From assembly GCA_050257395.1 (NCBI GenBank), contig JBLMWU010000191.1, positions 1 to 12,317 of the forward strand: a stretch of 12,317 bases of DNA, read 5' to 3'. Numbering within the stretch: the stretch's first letter is position 1; each line of letters opens with the position of its first letter. Source of the DNA: JAIRTY01 sp050257395. GTDB taxonomy: Bacteria; Actinomycetota; Actinomycetes; Streptosporangiales; Streptosporangiaceae. Positions 12,315 to 12,317 of the stretch are shown one piece after another. The notes under the pieces were generated by a model, which saw only the letters and a program-made list of their open reading frames with translations, searched no databases and was not told the origin of the DNA. Both the position numbers and the translations under genes were made by a program.

Positions 12315-12317
12315 TCG

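Larger units (their letters stand above)
11976..12317. other. Gene-free control region at the right edge
   Basis: No credible gene was found in these 342 bases. The left third holds a hairpin and five loosely spaced AGCCGYGCC-type elements. The middle has one palindromic box and a second hairpin. The right third has a promoter, two more boxes and a Shine-Dalgarno site, all pointing to a gene that starts just past the window. Minus-strand open frames here show no protein-like character. Confidence 0.7.

Overview
This is a GC-rich window with GTG starts, purine-rich Shine-Dalgarno sites, TANNNT-type -10 elements and gene families (multi-XRE regulators, SPFH plus ribbon-helix-helix pairs, GH12 glucanases, STAS antagonists) that together suggest an actinomycete chromosome. 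The genus cannot be named from sequence alone. No rRNA, tRNA, transposase, phage gene or CRISPR array was seen. It reads as an accessory patchwork of short transcription units.

Left part (1-3076): the 5' end of an Old Yellow Enzyme-type oxidoreductase runs off the left edge. A 9-2-9 palindrome separates it from a TetR regulator on the same strand. Divergent from tetR is a 397-residue protein made of five tandem XRE helix-turn-helix units. The space between them carries two related operator-like repeats 21 bp apart. A secreted-type phosphoesterase gene follows on the minus strand and is broken by a one-base frameshift.

Centre (3207-8596): a secreted GH12 endo-glucanase and a CesA-like GT2 polysaccharide synthase lie one base apart and look translationally coupled, suggesting a beta-glucan-type exopolysaccharide module. 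They converge on a MaoC-like hydratase, whose start overlaps the stop of a 15-codon leader ORF. Divergent from that is a His-rich CDF metal exporter, followed by an SRPBCC protein.

Right part (8579-12317): a PrxQ/BCP peroxiredoxin (its tail overlaps the SRPBCC gene), a STAS anti-sigma-factor antagonist, a PhyH-like protein that appears to lack its core, and a MmcQ/YjbR protein. Then comes an SPFH membrane protein with a ribbon-helix-helix partner. An AT-rich inverted repeat lies upstream of this pair, and a tiny ORF of five-residue repeats links the two genes through two GTGA stop/start overlaps. The last 340 bases hold no gene but contain a convincing promoter, three CGAAAnTTTCG-type boxes and a Shine-Dalgarno site. 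They are the control region of a gene that begins just beyond the window, probably a polysaccharide-utilisation gene.
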